Source: an uncultured Porphyromonadaceae bacterium
Lineage (GTDB): Bacteria > Bacteroidota > Bacteroidia > Bacteroidales > Muribaculaceae
Assembly: GCA_947175265.1 (NCBI GenBank)
Contig: CAMWMD010000007.1
Span: 27,337 to 91,336, forward strand
Length of the DNA: 64,000 nt
Reading direction: 5' to 3'
Below, piece by piece: positions 45,872 through 55,882 of the stretch (positions within the stretch are counted from its first letter, which is position 1; every line of letters begins with the position of its first letter). Position numbers and translations under genes: made by a program. The notes below the pieces were generated by a model. It was not told where the DNA came from. It did not search any database and saw only the letters and a list, made by a program, of their open reading frames with translations.

Positions 45872-46507
45872 TTAGAAGTTCTCGTTGATCAGTTCCACGC
45901 TGCCCTCTGTCATGATGATGGCATCATTGTTGAGGACTGTGTAGGCGTTCAGGTCAGCAGCCTGCTGCATGAGCGCGTTGGGAACGTTGCGTACGGAAAG
46001 AAGCACGTTCTTGTCGAGATCGTTCATCACGAGAAGGGTCTTCTTTTCATCTACCTTGAAACTCTTGGCGATGTTCACCCACTGCTTTGTGCTCGGCTTC
46101 TCGAAGTTGAAGTTCTCAACTACGAAAATCACGCCTGAGTTAGCCTTTGAAGTGAGAGCGATCTTACGTGCGAGGCTCTTCATCTTCTTGTTGAGTTTTG
46201 TGCGGTAGTCACGCGGACGGGGGCCGAATACTGTGGCGCCACCACGAAGAAGGGGTGAATTGATGTCACCGCGACGTGCGCCGCCGCCACCCTTCTGGCG
46301 ACCGAGTTTGCGGGTTGAACCTGAAATCTCGCTGCGCTCCTTGCTCTTGTGAGTGCCCTGACGCTGGTTGCCAAGATACTGCTTCACATCGAGCCAAAGA
46401 GTGTGGTCAGCATTTCCTTCGCTCAGGTCGCGTGCGAACACCTCGTCCTTGAGTGTGATCTTGCGCCCTGTGTCCTCTCCTTTGATGTTGTATACTGCTA
46501 CTTCCAT
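45872..46507 (-). CDS. rplD: 50S ribosomal protein L4
   Basis: 211 residues; lines the exit tunnel. Signatures: [40 protein letters not shown] and [19 protein letters not shown]. Its ATG overlaps the rplC stop by 1 nt, so translation is coupled. Confidence 0.98.
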   Translation of the reverse strand: MEVAVYNIKGEDTGRKITLKDEVFARDLSEGNADHTLWLDVKQYLGNQRQGTHKSKERSEISGSTRKLGRQKGGGGARRGDINSPLLRGGATVFGPRPRDYRTKLNKKMKSLARKIALTSKANSGVIFVVENFNFEKPSTKQWVNIAKSFKVDEKKTLLVMNDLDKNVLLSVRNVPNALMQQAADLNAYTVLNNDAIIMTEGSVELINENF

Positions 46508-47124
46508 TATTTCTCAACTATAACGATTGAACCTTTGGATCCGGGTATGGAACCCTTTATCATTAACAAATTGTGCTCCGGAAGCACCTTTATCACCTGG
46601 AGATTCTGCACTGTCACACGCTCGTTGCCCATCTGGCCGGCCATGCGGAGTCCCTTGAACACTTTCGCGGGATAAGAGCAGGCGCCGATTGAACCCGGAG
46701 CGCGAAGGCGGTTGTGCTGGCCATGAGTTGACTGCCCTACGCCGCCGAAACCATGACGTTTTACAACACCCTGGAAACCTTTACCCTTGCTTGTGCCGAC
46801 TACGTCGACGAAGCCACCCTCCTGGAAAAGATCCACTGTGAGGGTTGAGCCCAACTCAGGTGTGGTCTCAAACGATTTGAACTCGGCCAAGTGACGCTTG
46901 GGTGTTACTCCGGCTTTGGCGAAGTGGCCTGCCTCAGGCTTGTTGGTGTGCTTCTCCTTCTTATCCTGGAAGCCGACCTGAACAGCATCGTAGCCATCCT
47001 TATCCACAGTCTTGATCTGAGTAACCACACAAGGACCTACTTCGATAACAGTGCACGGAATATTCTTTCCGTCGGCACTGAAAACGGATGTCATTCCGAT
47101 TTTCTTTCCTAATAATCCTGGCAT
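46507..47124 (-). CDS. rplC: 50S ribosomal protein L3
   Basis: 205 residues; reaches the peptidyl-transferase centre. Signatures: [60 protein letters not shown] and [18 protein letters not shown]. It is separated from rpsJ by 91 nt containing a strong GC hairpin. Confidence 0.98.
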   Translation of the reverse strand: MPGLLGKKIGMTSVFSADGKNIPCTVIEVGPCVVTQIKTVDKDGYDAVQVGFQDKKEKHTNKPEAGHFAKAGVTPKRHLAEFKSFETTPELGSTLTVDLFQEGGFVDVVGTSKGKGFQGVVKRHGFGGVGQSTHGQHNRLRAPGSIGACSYPAKVFKGLRMAGQMGNERVTVQNLQVIKVLPEHNLLMIKGSIPGSKGSIVIVEK

Positions 47125-47174
47125 TTCTTACTTTGATTTTGGATTGTTGTCTGTTTCTTTATCTTTTGAAGCCC

Positions 47175-47196
47175 GCTCCCCCTCCGAGGGGGGAGC
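47175..47196 (-). promoter_or_regulatory. GC hairpin between rpsJ and rplC
   Basis: The perfect 8-bp stem GCTCCCCC / GGGGGAGC with a TCCGAG loop lies 20 nt after the rpsJ stop. No U-tract follows directly, so an attenuator, RNA-processing or stability element is more likely than a full terminator. Confidence 0.5.
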
Positions 47197-47215
47197 CGAC
47201 CCCGTTATTTCTGAA

Positions 47216-47521
47216 TTACACCTTGATGCTTACGTCAACACCGCTGGGGAGCTCGAGCTTCATCAGTGCGTCGACAGTCTTGCTTGTGGAGCTGTAGATG
47301 TCGATGAGACGCTGGAAGGATGAAAGCTGGAACTGCTCACGGCTCTTCTTGTTTACGAAGGTGGAGCGGTTGACGGTGAAGATGCGCTTGTGCGTCGGCA
47401 ATGGAATAGGACCGCTAACTACAGCACCTGTCGACTTTACCGTCTTCACGATCTTCTCGGCAGACTTGTCCACGAGATTGTGATCGTAAGATTTGAGTTT
47501 GATTCTGATTTTCTGATTCAT
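47216..47521 (-). CDS. rpsJ: 30S ribosomal protein S10
   Basis: 101 residues; 30S head protein, also NusE in antitermination. Signatures: [40 protein letters not shown] and [12 protein letters not shown]. It lies 19 nt after fusA, linking the str and S10 clusters. Confidence 0.98.
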   Translation of the reverse strand: MNQKIRIKLKSYDHNLVDKSAEKIVKTVKSTGAVVSGPIPLPTHKRIFTVNRSTFVNKKSREQFQLSSFQRLIDIYSSTSKTVDALMKLELPSGVDVSIKV

Positions 47522-47540
47522 ATTTGAATTGGATGCTTTT

Positions 47541-49664
47541 TTATTTCAATAGATCAACTCTGCCCTGGCATTCGGTGAGCACATTCTTAGCGATTGAATT
47601 GCTTACCTCCGCATAGTGGCTGAACGACATTGTGCTGGTTGCACGGCCTGATGTGATTGTACGGAGTGCAGTCACATAACCGAACATCTCTGCGAGGGGA
47701 GCCTTTGCCTTCACGATGCGGGCACCGCTGCGGCTTGTCTCCATACCCTCTACCTGACCGCGACGCTTGTTGAGGTCGCCGATCACGTCACCCATTGACT
47801 CCTCCGGAGTAACCACCTCTATCTTCATGATAGGCTCCATGAGCACCGGTCCTGCCTTCTCAGAGCCTTTCTTGAAGGCCTGGATTGCACAAAGCTCGAA
47901 TGAGAGCTGGTCGGAATCCACAGGGTGGAAGCTACCGTCAAGAAGTGTCACCTTAAGACGCTCTACGGGATAACCTGCGAGGACACCATTCTTCATCGCG
48001 GTCTGGAAACCCTTCTGCACTGAAGGAATGTATTCCTTGGGCACGTTACCACCCTTAACTTCGTCGATGAACTGGAGGCTGCCCTCGAAGTCCTCGTCGG
48101 CCGGCTCGATGCGGACGATGATGTCGGCAAACTTACCGCGACCACCGGTCTGCTTCTTGAATACCTCACGGAGCTCAACAGGCTTGGTGATGGCCTCCTT
48201 GTATGTAACCTGAGGACGACCCTGGTTGCACTCAACCTTGAACTCGCGGCGGAGACGGTCGATGATGATGTCAAGGTGAAGCTCACCCATACCGCTGATG
48301 ACTGTCTGGCCGGTCTCCTCGTTGGTCTCTACGCGGAAGGTCGGGTCCTCCTCGGCGAGTTTCTGAAGGCCCACGCCAAGTTTGTCAAGGTCTTTCTGGG
48401 TCTTGGGCTCTACAGCGATACCGATAACGGGATCGGGGAACTCCATAGACTCGAGAACGATAGGAGCGTTCTCATCGCAGAGGGTATCACCGGTGCGGAT
48501 ATCCTTGAAACCTACGCCTGCGCCGATATCACCACAGCCGATCACCTCTTTCGGGTTCTGCTTGTTGGAGTGCATCTGGAAAAGACGTGAGATACGCTCC
48601 TTCTTGCCTGAACGGCTATTGAGCACGTAGCTGCCGCTCTGAACCTCGCCTGAATATACGCGGAAGAAGCAAAGACGGCCTACATACGGGTCAGTCGCAA
48701 TCTTGAACGCGAGGGCACACATAGGAGCCTCCGGAGAGGGCTCGCGGGTAAGGATCTCGTCGGCGTCGCCTACTGCATGACCCTCAACCACGCCTGAATC
48801 CTCAGGTGAGGGAAGATATGCGCAGACAGCGTCAAGGAGAGTCTGCACGCCCTTGTTCTTGAATGAGGAGCCGCAGATCATCGGGTTAACCTCCATAGCG
48901 AGGGTAGCCTTGCGGATTGCAGCCTTGATCTCGTCAACGGTGATTGACTCGGGATCCTCGAAATATTTCTCCATGAGCACCTCGTCAAACTCAGCGAGAG
49001 TCTCGAGCATCTTGTCGCGCCATTCCTCAGCCTCCTCCTTGAGGTTTGCGGGAATCTCATCGACAGTATACTCAGCGCCCATAGTCTCATCGTGCCAGAA
49101 GATAGCCTTCATCTGCACGAGGTCAACAACGCCCTTGAAAGTCTCCTCCGCGCCGATAGGAATCTGAATGGGGAGGGGAGTTGCGCCGAGCACCTCACGC
49201 ACCTGGCGGACAACCTCGAAGAAGTTGGCGCCCGAGCGGTCCATCTTGTTAACGTATCCGATACGGGGCACGTTGTACTTGTCAGCCTGACGCCATACAG
49301 TCTCACTCTGGGGCTCCACACCACCTACGGCACAGAAAGCCGCAACGGCGCCGTCGAGCACACGGAGCGAACGCTCCACCTCGACGGTGAAGTCGACGTG
49401 TCCCGGAGTGTCGATAAGATTGATTTTATATTTCTTACCCTGATAGTTCCAGAATGTGGTGGTGGCTGCTGAGGTAATAGTAATACCACGCTCCTGCTCC
49501 TGCTCCATCCAGTCCATGGTTGCGGCGCCATCATGCACCTCACCGATTTTGTGTGTAAGACCGGTATAGAAGAGGATACGCTCTGAAGTGGTGGTCTTTC
49601 CGGCATCGATGTGCGCCATGATGCCGATATTTCTGGTCAAATTAAGATCGTCGTGTTTAGCCAT
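47541..49664 (-). CDS. fusA: Elongation factor G
   Basis: 707 residues. It translocates tRNA-mRNA using GTP. The G-domain has [38 protein letters not shown] and NKMDRSGA. Domains II-V follow, with [18 protein letters not shown] and a C-terminal [18 protein letters not shown]. It is in its usual position between rpsG and rpsJ. Confidence 0.98.
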   Translation of the reverse strand: MAKHDDLNLTRNIGIMAHIDAGKTTTSERILFYTGLTHKIGEVHDGAATMDWMEQEQERGITITSAATTTFWNYQGKKYKINLIDTPGHVDFTVEVERSLRVLDGAVAAFCAVGGVEPQSETVWRQADKYNVPRIGYVNKMDRSGANFFEVVRQVREVLGATPLPIQIPIGAEETFKGVVDLVQMKAIFWHDETMGAEYTVDEIPANLKEEAEEWRDKMLETLAEFDEVLMEKYFEDPESITVDEIKAAIRKATLAMEVNPMICGSSFKNKGVQTLLDAVCAYLPSPEDSGVVEGHAVGDADEILTREPSPEAPMCALAFKIATDPYVGRLCFFRVYSGEVQSGSYVLNSRSGKKERISRLFQMHSNKQNPKEVIGCGDIGAGVGFKDIRTGDTLCDENAPIVLESMEFPDPVIGIAVEPKTQKDLDKLGVGLQKLAEEDPTFRVETNEETGQTVISGMGELHLDIIIDRLRREFKVECNQGRPQVTYKEAITKPVELREVFKKQTGGRGKFADIIVRIEPADEDFEGSLQFIDEVKGGNVPKEYIPSVQKGFQTAMKNGVLAGYPVERLKVTLLDGSFHPVDSDQLSFELCAIQAFKKGSEKAGPVLMEPIMKIEVVTPEESMGDVIGDLNKRRGQVEGMETSRSGARIVKAKAPLAEMFGYVTALRTITSGRATSTMSFSHYAEVSNSIAKNVLTECQGRVDLLK

Positions 49665-49679
49665 GTCTTAACTCCAATA

Positions 49680-50156
49680 TTAGAATCTGAAGTGTGCGAA
49701 TGCACGGTTTGCCTCTGCCATACGGTGCATGTCTTCTTTTCTCTTGAATGCGCCGCCCTGGTCATTGAAGGCATCTACTATCTCGGCAGCGAGCTTGTCG
49801 GCCATTGTCTTGCCGCCACGCTTGCGTGCGAAGATGATAAGGTTTTTCATTGAAATCGACTCCTTGCGGTCTGCACGGATCTCGGTGGGAACCTGGAAGG
49901 TAGCACCGCCTACACGGCGAGACTTCACCTCCACCTGGGGAGTTACGTTCTCGAGCGCCTTTTTCCAGATATCGAGTGCGCTCTTCTCCTCGTTGGGCAT
50001 CTTGGCCTTCACGACCTCCAATGCGGTGTAGAAAATCGTATATGCCGTGTTTTTCTTGCCATCATACATCAGATGGTTCACGAACTTAGTCACTCTGACA
50101 TCGTGAAACACGGGATCGGGCAGAATCACCCTTTTCTTTGGCTTTGCTTTTCTCAT
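49680..50156 (-). CDS. rpsG: 30S ribosomal protein S7
   Basis: 158 residues; nucleates the 3' domain of 16S rRNA. Signatures: [44 protein letters not shown]-equivalent [11 protein letters not shown] and [20 protein letters not shown]. The 150-nt spacer from rpsL contains no gene. Confidence 0.98.
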   Translation of the reverse strand: MRKAKPKKRVILPDPVFHDVRVTKFVNHLMYDGKKNTAYTIFYTALEVVKAKMPNEEKSALDIWKKALENVTPQVEVKSRRVGGATFQVPTEIRADRKESISMKNLIIFARKRGGKTMADKLAAEIVDAFNDQGGAFKRKEDMHRMAEANRAFAHFRF

Positions 50157-50306
50157 TACTGTTTGTTTAGTGTTTTTGATCGGTTGCTTTCCTTGAAATC
50201 TTCAACGCCGGCTCTCTTGCCGTCGTTTACTCAACCATAAGCCATCAAACAATCAAAAACGGGGGTTGATGTTTGTGGATTCCCTCAGGCAATCTTTAGG
50301 ACCTTA

Positions 50307-50702
50307 TCACTTCTTGCCTGCGGTCTTTCCGGCCTTGGGACGCTTCGCACCATATTTTGAGCGACGCTGGGTGCGGCCCTGCACACCTGCTGTATCGAGC
50401 GTACCGCGAACGATGTGGTAACGCACACCCGGAAGGTCCTTGACACGACCGCCGCGCACCATCACGATGGAGTGCTCCTGAAGGTTGTGACCCTCGCCCG
50501 GAATATAGGAGTTAACCTCCTTGCCGTTGGTCAGACGCACACGCGCCACTTTACGCATTGCCGAGTTAGGCTTCTTAGGAGTGGTCGTGTACACACGCAC
50601 ACACACGCCACGGCGCTGCGGACATGAATCCAAGGCAGGCGATTTGCTCTTATCCTTGAGAGCAACGCGTCCTTTTCTTACTAATTGCTGAATAGTTGGC
50701 AT
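50307..50702 (-). CDS. rpsL: 30S ribosomal protein S12
   Basis: 131 residues; decoding centre, streptomycin-resistance locus. Signatures: [54 protein letters not shown] and [19 protein letters not shown]. The Lys residues in TPKKPN and the Arg/Lys of the second loop look wild-type. It is the first gene of the long operon, with a 150-nt leader. Confidence 0.98.
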   Translation of the reverse strand: MPTIQQLVRKGRVALKDKSKSPALDSCPQRRGVCVRVYTTTPKKPNSAMRKVARVRLTNGKEVNSYIPGEGHNLQEHSIVMVRGGRVKDLPGVRYHIVRGTLDTAGVQGRTQRRSKYGAKRPKAGKTAGKK

Positions 50703-50851
50703 TCTTGTCTCTGAAAAATTGATTTTGTTTATACTGCTGGGTTACTATTCGCCCGTTTCCGAAAGGCTCACCCTACACACAAAATCCCTCTAAATGGCTA
50801 AAATCTAACCGCTTAGAAAGACCGTCAGGACTCACCTCCCGAAATTCTGTG
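50703..50851 (-). promoter_or_regulatory. 5' leader of the rpsL operon
   Basis: About 150 nt between the promoter and rpsL. It contains short complementary segments (for example GGTTA / TAGCC around 50800-50815) but no ORF. A regulatory function is possible but not shown. Confidence 0.4.
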
Positions 50852-50882
50852 CAAAGATAATGAAAATTAGACTTTTACCAAA
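50852..50882 (-). promoter_or_regulatory. Main promoter of the rpsL-rplQ operon
   Basis: Minus strand TTTG (50882-50879), 19-nt spacer, TATCTTTG (50859-50852): an exact Bacteroidota consensus. Confidence 0.9.
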
Positions 50883-50987
50883 ACTTATCTGTGAAAAAAT
50901 TTCTTAAAAAATGTTGGTTACCCTCCACGACTCCATCCCGAACCCAATACTTATTTGCCCCGTTTAATGTTTTTAACACTTTTTCCT

Positions 50988-51018
50988 TTTGCTTCTTCCC
51001 TAATTTATGTTACTTTTG
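50988..51018 (+). promoter_or_regulatory. Promoter of the GlmU-like gene
   Basis: TTTG (50988-50991), 19-nt spacer, TACTTTTG (51011-51018). It is divergent from the rpsL promoter. Confidence 0.85.
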
Positions 51019-51071
51019 CACAAATCCAATACTTTTGAGCATATCCTCTCCCCATATAATCATTTTTCACC

Positions 51072-52277
51072 ATGCACTCCTGCATATATCTTTTCGATTC
51101 CATACAAAGCCATGGCAATCTCCTGCCGTTGAGCTTCACCCGCCCCGTGGCTGATTTCAGGGTGGGGATTACAACCATACGGGAAAAGTGGGAGGCGTTG
51201 TTCCCCGCCCATTATTCATATCTCCCTGTCGATTACCTCAGGGAAAAGTTCGGCGCCCAGCCCGACGACGACTCCACATACCTTTTCATAAACGGATCTC
51301 TCCTCCCGGATGCGGAGACAATCTCCATGATCACGTCGCTTGCCCCCGGAGAGGTGCTTGTCGATGAGGAGGAGCCCATAGCATTCCTCGGAAGATTCAC
51401 CGACCTCGAGCAGGAAGCCTGGACAGAGAAGCCACTCCCCCACCCCGTAAGGAGAATAAAATACGTGTTCGACATCTTCCTGCGCAACGCCGAGGAGATA
51501 GAGAACGACTTCTTCCGCATTACTTACGGCAAGGAATCACAACCCCTTGACGGCTCCAACCGCGTGGTCGGCGACTTCACCGATCCTCAGGGGAGACAGA
51601 TGCTCTTCATCGAGGAGGGAGCCAACGTGACAGGCGCGATCCTCAACCTCCGCAACGGCCCTATATATATAGGTAAGGATGCGGAGATTATGGAGGGCTC
51701 GTGCGTGCGCGGTCCGCTGGCGCTTTGCCATAATTCCAAGATAAGGATGGGGAGCAAAATATACGGCGGATGCACCTTCGGCCCCTTCTGCAAGGTCGGT
51801 GGCGAAATCGACAATACCGTAATGTTCGGCTACAGCAACAAGGCGCACGACGGATACCTCGGAAACGCAGTCGTAGGGGAATGGTGCAACATAGGCGCAG
51901 GAGTGAATGCGTCAAACCTCAAAAACGATTATGCGAAAATAAGGGTCTGGAATTACTACAAGCATACATTCATGCGCACCAATCTGCAGTTCTGCGGCCC
52001 GATAATAGGCGACCACACGAAGTTAGGGGTCAACTGCATGCTCAACACGGCCACAGTGCTTGGAGTCGGTGTCAATATCCACGGAGCAGGGTTCCCGCGT
52101 GTATTCGTGCCCAGTTTCAGCGAAGGGAGCCCCACGGCCGGCTTCACCAACGTCACGATGAAGAAGTTTAACGACATAGCCTCCCGCGTGATGAGCCGCC
52201 GCGAACTATATTTCGACGACACTGACCGCCGGATATTCGAAAAGGTATATGAGATAGCCTCAGGCTTCAAGAGATAA
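51072..52277 (+). CDS. GlmU-like sugar-nucleotide / LbH acetyltransferase protein
   Basis: 401 residues. The N-terminal half (MHSCIYLFDSIQSHGNLLPL, RPVADFRVGITTIREKW) is the Bacteroidota-type 'alternative GlmU' domain. The C-terminal half is a left-handed beta-helix with hexapeptide repeats (GPIYIGKDAEIMEGSCVRGP, GGEIDNTVMFGYSNKAHDGY). The family is thought to supply UDP-GlcNAc through uridylyltransfer and/or acetylation. It lacks the canonical GlmU N-terminal nucleotide signature, so the activity is inferred. Confidence 0.85.
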   Translation: MHSCIYLFDSIQSHGNLLPLSFTRPVADFRVGITTIREKWEALFPAHYSYLPVDYLREKFGAQPDDDSTYLFINGSLLPDAETISMITSLAPGEVLVDEEEPIAFLGRFTDLEQEAWTEKPLPHPVRRIKYVFDIFLRNAEEIENDFFRITYGKESQPLDGSNRVVGDFTDPQGRQMLFIEEGANVTGAILNLRNGPIYIGKDAEIMEGSCVRGPLALCHNSKIRMGSKIYGGCTFGPFCKVGGEIDNTVMFGYSNKAHDGYLGNAVVGEWCNIGAGVNASNLKNDYAKIRVWNYYKHTFMRTNLQFCGPIIGDHTKLGVNCMLNTATVLGVGVNIHGAGFPRVFVPSFSEGSPTAGFTNVTMKKFNDIASRVMSRRELYFDDTDRRIFEKVYEIASGFKR

Positions 52278-52327
52278 TAGTAAGGCTCAGGTCTTAAGAT
52301 ACCCAAACCCTAAGGCCAAAGATAAAG

Positions 52328-52366
52328 CGACGAGGTATTCCGGAACAGCGGAATACCTCGTCGTTT
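52328..52366 (+). terminator. Intrinsic terminator of the GlmU-like gene
   Basis: The 15-bp perfect stem CGACGAGGTATTCCG and its complement has a 6-nt loop and is followed by TTTATT. Confidence 0.9.
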
Positions 52367-52848
52367 ATTCTTACCTTCTCGCCGAAGTGCGTGAAACGGC
52401 AGGAAGGGCATAAAAACATCGATGGCGGATTGTTTCACAACATTCCGCCACCATGTGATTTATTTAGACTTTCATACCTTCACAAGCGTGAATTGCCTAA
52501 CTCAACCACTAACTTACAATTTATATCACTATTACTTAAAAAGCTTTTTGACTTGCCATTTTTCTTTCTGATACCGCTACAGAAACCTGCGGACATAACG
52601 CAGAAATCATTTGCGGACAATTTCAATGCAAAATTACCACTAATTTTTTAAACTGCAAAATTATTTCAAGAAAAATTTCATCAAAAATTCCAAAATAAAT
52701 TCATTTTAAACTTTATTAAGATTTATGTATAGACCCTCCCCAACATGACCCTCTTAGATTCAGACACTTATCGGAAGGGCTTCATCCCGACATGAAATAA
52801 GGCGCAATCCCCTTTTCCCGCGCATCCCGCTTTTTTAGATGCTTTTCC
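52367..52848. other. AT-rich intergenic region before pepP
   Basis: About 480 nt with no convincing gene on either strand. One hairpin (TGGCGGA / TCCGCCA) lies near 52421-52454. Otherwise it is low-complexity AT-rich sequence. Confidence 0.6.
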
Positions 52849-52879
52849 TTTGACGAGTCTGTTTTTTTTCCTAATTTTA
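52849..52879 (+). promoter_or_regulatory. Promoter of pepP
   Basis: TTTG (52849-52852), 19-nt spacer, TAATTTTA (52872-52879; one mismatch in the last base). Confidence 0.65.
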
Positions 52880-52938
52880 CACCTATTATTATTTATACAT
52901 CCGAACATCGGTTCGGCGTAATTTCTTATCTGAATATT

Positions 52939-54735
52939 ATGGAAAAGAAAAACCTTGAATACCTCGCGCGACTGCGCAATGCCATGAAGGAACACGGCAT
53001 CGACACATGTATCGTCTCAGGAACCGACCCTCACCAGTCGGAACTTCCGCCGGCTCACTGGAGAGGAAGGGAATGGCTCACCGGGTTCTGGAGCGAGAAC
53101 GGAACGAACGGAACAGCCGTGATCACCGCAGACAAGGCCCTCGTTTGGACTGACTCCCGTTTCTTCATACAGGCCACCGACCAACTGAAAGGAACCGGTT
53201 TCTCAATGATGAAGGAGGATGGCCCCGATGCCGTAAACCTCATTGATTGGGTGACTGAGAATACCCGGGCCGGACAGACCGTGGGTATCGACGGAATGAC
53301 ATTCTCCGTAAGTTATGCCCAGAGGCTGCAGCAGGAACTCAACGACAACAACATAAAACTCAACACCGACTTCCCCCTCTTCGACTATATATATCCCGAC
53401 CGTCCGCCGCGCCCCCTCAACCGTCTTTTCGTGCACGACGAGAACATTGTCGGGGAGACCGTCGACAGCAAGATGTCGCGCCTTATGACAGAGGTGAAGG
53501 GTGAACTCGCCAACGCCGTGCTCCTGTCTTCGCTCGACGACATTGCATGGGCCACAAACCTGCGTGCCGCCGGCGATATTCCCTACTCCCCCATTTTCCT
53601 CGCATACCTCTATGCCGACGATGGCAGAAGGATACTTTTCATCGATAAGGAGAAAATCAGCGGGGAGGTCATGGAGCACCTCGAGAAATATAAGTTTGAG
53701 GTGATGCCCTACGATAAGGTGCTTGATTTCGTAGCAGCCCTGCCTAAGTCAACCAGGCTCCTCATCGACCCCGAGAAGACCGCTCGTGGAGTCTACGACC
53801 ATATTGGATGCACTCCGGTATTCGGCGGCGCGGGAGTGGCCAGACTGAAGAGCATCAAGAATCAGTCAATGCTCTCCAATCTTGCCATTGCCATGGAGAA
53901 GGATGGCGTGGCGCTCACAAAATTCATGATGTGGGTGGAAAAGGAATACCCCACAGGCACCCTGACAGAGGTCTCTGCCGGGAAAAAACTCAGGGAACTC
54001 CGTCTTGCCGACAAGTCGTGCGTGGATGAGAGTTTCGCACCCATAATCGGATGGAATGCACACGGGGCAATCGTGCATTACGAGGCCACAGCCGAGACCG
54101 ACGTCACAATAGAGGGTGACGGTCTCCTGCTCATCGACTCCGGTGGCCAGTACACGTTCGGCACCACCGACATTACCCGCACCGTAGCACTCGGCACGCC
54201 GACTTCGGAGATGATCCACGACTTCACACTCGTGATGAAGGGACACATAGCACTCGCCAACGTGAGATACCCCGAAGGGACACGCGGCGCGCAACTCGAC
54301 GTGCTCGCACGCCAATTTCTCTGGAATGAGGGTAAGGCCTACTATCACGGCACGGGACACGGCGTAGGGTTCTTCATCAACTGCCATGAGGGGCCGCAGA
54401 GCATCAGACTCAACGAGAATCCCACACCCCTGCAGCCGGGAATGGTCACGAGCAACGAGCCGGGGCTTTATCTCGAGGGGAAATACGGCATTCGCTGCGA
54501 GAACCTTGTGGCTACCGTTCCCTGGAAAGAGACCGAGTTCGGGAAATTCCTCGAGTTCCGCACGATGACGCTCTTCCCCTTCGATCTCACCCTTTTCGAC
54601 CCCTCCATAATGACCGACGACGAAATCGCATGGCTCAACGCCTACCATGAGGAGGTAAGGAATCGTCTGACACCTCTTCTGTCGGCCGACGAGGCTGCCT
54701 GGCTGGCGGATAAGACCAAAGCGCTCTCGAGATAG
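52939..54735 (+). CDS. pepP: Xaa-Pro aminopeptidase P-type M24B metallopeptidase
   Basis: 598 residues: two N-terminal creatinase-like domains (about 1-310), then the pita-bread catalytic domain. Its metal ligands lie in LLIDSGGQYTFGTTDITRT (two Asp), GTGHGVGFFINCHEGPQS (His), TSNEPGLYLEGKYGIRCEN (Glu) and a further Glu in the ENLVAT region. It cleaves N-terminal residues before proline; no signal peptide is seen, so it is cytoplasmic. The three-domain size matches eukaryotic-type APP1. It is followed directly by a heptamer repeat array. Confidence 0.93.
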   Translation: MEKKNLEYLARLRNAMKEHGIDTCIVSGTDPHQSELPPAHWRGREWLTGFWSENGTNGTAVITADKALVWTDSRFFIQATDQLKGTGFSMMKEDGPDAVNLIDWVTENTRAGQTVGIDGMTFSVSYAQRLQQELNDNNIKLNTDFPLFDYIYPDRPPRPLNRLFVHDENIVGETVDSKMSRLMTEVKGELANAVLLSSLDDIAWATNLRAAGDIPYSPIFLAYLYADDGRRILFIDKEKISGEVMEHLEKYKFEVMPYDKVLDFVAALPKSTRLLIDPEKTARGVYDHIGCTPVFGGAGVARLKSIKNQSMLSNLAIAMEKDGVALTKFMMWVEKEYPTGTLTEVSAGKKLRELRLADKSCVDESFAPIIGWNAHGAIVHYEATAETDVTIEGDGLLLIDSGGQYTFGTTDITRTVALGTPTSEMIHDFTLVMKGHIALANVRYPEGTRGAQLDVLARQFLWNEGKAYYHGTGHGVGFFINCHEGPQSIRLNENPTPLQPGMVTSNEPGLYLEGKYGIRCENLVATVPWKETEFGKFLEFRTMTLFPFDLTLFDPSIMTDDEIAWLNAYHEEVRNRLTPLLSADEAAWLADKTKALSR

Positions 54736-54915
54736 GCGTTAGGCCGTAGGCCCAAGGCTCAAGGCCCAAGGCCCAAGGCTCAAGGTGCGAGGCCGTAGAC
54801 CCAAGACCCAAGGCCGTAGACCCGAGACTTTAGAGACATGCCTAATACCTAGAGCCTCGAGCCTAGAGCCTAACGCCTAGAGCCTAGAGCCTAACGCCTA
54901 ACGCCTAGGGCCTAA
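54736..54915. repeat. Heptanucleotide repeat array with inverted halves
   Basis: Directly after the pepP stop, about 180 nt consist of degenerate 7-mers. The left half has units of the type (A/T)AGGCNC (AAGGCTC, AAGGCCC, TAGGCCG). The right half (from about 54838) has the complementary orientation (GAGCCTA, ACGCCTA). The halves can pair into a long hairpin. It fills the gap before the carbonic-anhydrase-like gene. Related units recur at 58429-58500. Confidence 0.9.
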
Positions 54916-54948
54916 TCAATTTACATTTTCAATTTTCAATTTAAAACA

Positions 54949-55467
54949 GTGGCTATAATTCAATCTGTCAGGGGATTCACCCCTGAAATCGGAAAAGACT
55001 GCTTCCTCGCGGCTAATGCCGTGATTGTGGGAGACGTGATCATGGGTAATGAGTGCAGCATCTGGTTCTCAACAGTGCTTCGCGGTGATGTCAACTCAAT
55101 CCGCATCGGAAACCGCGTGAACATTCAGGATGGCAGCGTGCTCCATACGCTTTATCAGAAATCAACCATCGAAATCGGCGATGACGTGTCGATAGGCCAT
55201 AACGTGGTGATACACGGCGCCAAGGTGCGTGACTATGCGCTCATTGGTATGGGTGCGGTAGTCATGGACGACGCCGTAGTAGGCGAAGGTGCAATCGTGG
55301 CCGCCGGATCGGTCGTGCTGAGCAAAACCCAGATAGGCCCCCACGAACTTTGGGGAGGATGTCCCGCAAAGTTCATAAAGATGGTGGAGCCGGAGAAGGC
55401 AAAGGAGATGAACGAGAAAATTGCCCGCAATTATCTCATGTACTCAAAATGGTATGATGAGCAGTGA
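54949..55467 (+). CDS. Gamma-carbonic anhydrase family protein
   Basis: 172 residues, left-handed beta-helix. Conserved RGDVNSIRIGNRVNIQDGSV and SIGHNVVIHGAKV carry the zinc-His positions of the gamma class. The protein may be a true carbonic anhydrase or a YrdA-like family member. The start is GTG, giving MAIIQSVRGFTPEIGKDCF, which fits the family N-terminus. It overlaps the next gene by 11-14 nt and heads the amino-sugar cluster, though a role in that pathway is not evident. Confidence 0.85.
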   Translation: MAIIQSVRGFTPEIGKDCFLAANAVIVGDVIMGNECSIWFSTVLRGDVNSIRIGNRVNIQDGSVLHTLYQKSTIEIGDDVSIGHNVVIHGAKVRDYALIGMGAVVMDDAVVGEGAIVAAGSVVLSKTQIGPHELWGGCPAKFIKMVEPEKAKEMNEKIARNYLMYSKWYDEQ

Positions 55468-55882
55468 GGATTCCCCAAACAGGGATGAACCCCGCATAAT
55501 AGACCTTCCGCGTTTCCTCGACCATAGGGGCAATCTCTCCGTGATCGAGGAATGCAACGATATCCCCTTTCCGATACGCCGTGCCTACTGGGTCTACGAC
55601 GTGCCGGGAGGGGAAGCCCGTGAGGGGCACGCATATCATCGCGGCCGTGAGTTCATAGTGGCTCTTTCGGGGAGTTTCGATGTGATGACCGACGACGGGA
55701 CGGGGAAAGAGCGTCACTCCCTCAACAGGTCGTACTATGGCCTTTACGTCCCTGCCGGAGTATGGCGCACGCTCACCAACTTCTCCACCAACTCCCTCGC
55801 CCTCATCCTCTCCTCCACGGAGTATGACCCCGACGACTACATTATCGACTACAACAGTTTTCTGAACATTAAGAAGAGATGA
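55454..55882 (+). CDS. FdtA/QdtA-like cupin, copy 1 (altered HxH motif)
   Basis: About 142 residues, RmlC-type cupin of the FdtA family (dTDP-4-keto-6-deoxyhexose 3,4-ketoisomerase). Family sequence: DHRGNLSVIEECNDIPFPIR, RAYWVYDVPGG, YYGLYVPAGVWRTLTNFS. Ungapped against copy 2, the GHAH motif reads GHAY: the second motif His is replaced by Tyr. The frame is open from 55421; I prefer the ATG pair at 55454/55457, after which the sequence becomes family-like. It overlaps the carbonic-anhydrase-like gene and is coupled to copy 2 (ATGA). Confidence 0.8.
   Translation: MMSSEDSPNRDEPRIIDLPRFLDHRGNLSVIEECNDIPFPIRRAYWVYDVPGGEAREGHAYHRGREFIVALSGSFDVMTDDGTGKERHSLNRSYYGLYVPAGVWRTLTNFSTNSLALILSSTEYDPDDYIIDYNSFLNIKKR

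Noticed and set aside
54736..54915. Heptamer array read as a CRISPR array
   Set aside because: Units are 7 nt, contiguous and degenerate with no spacers, and no cas genes are present.
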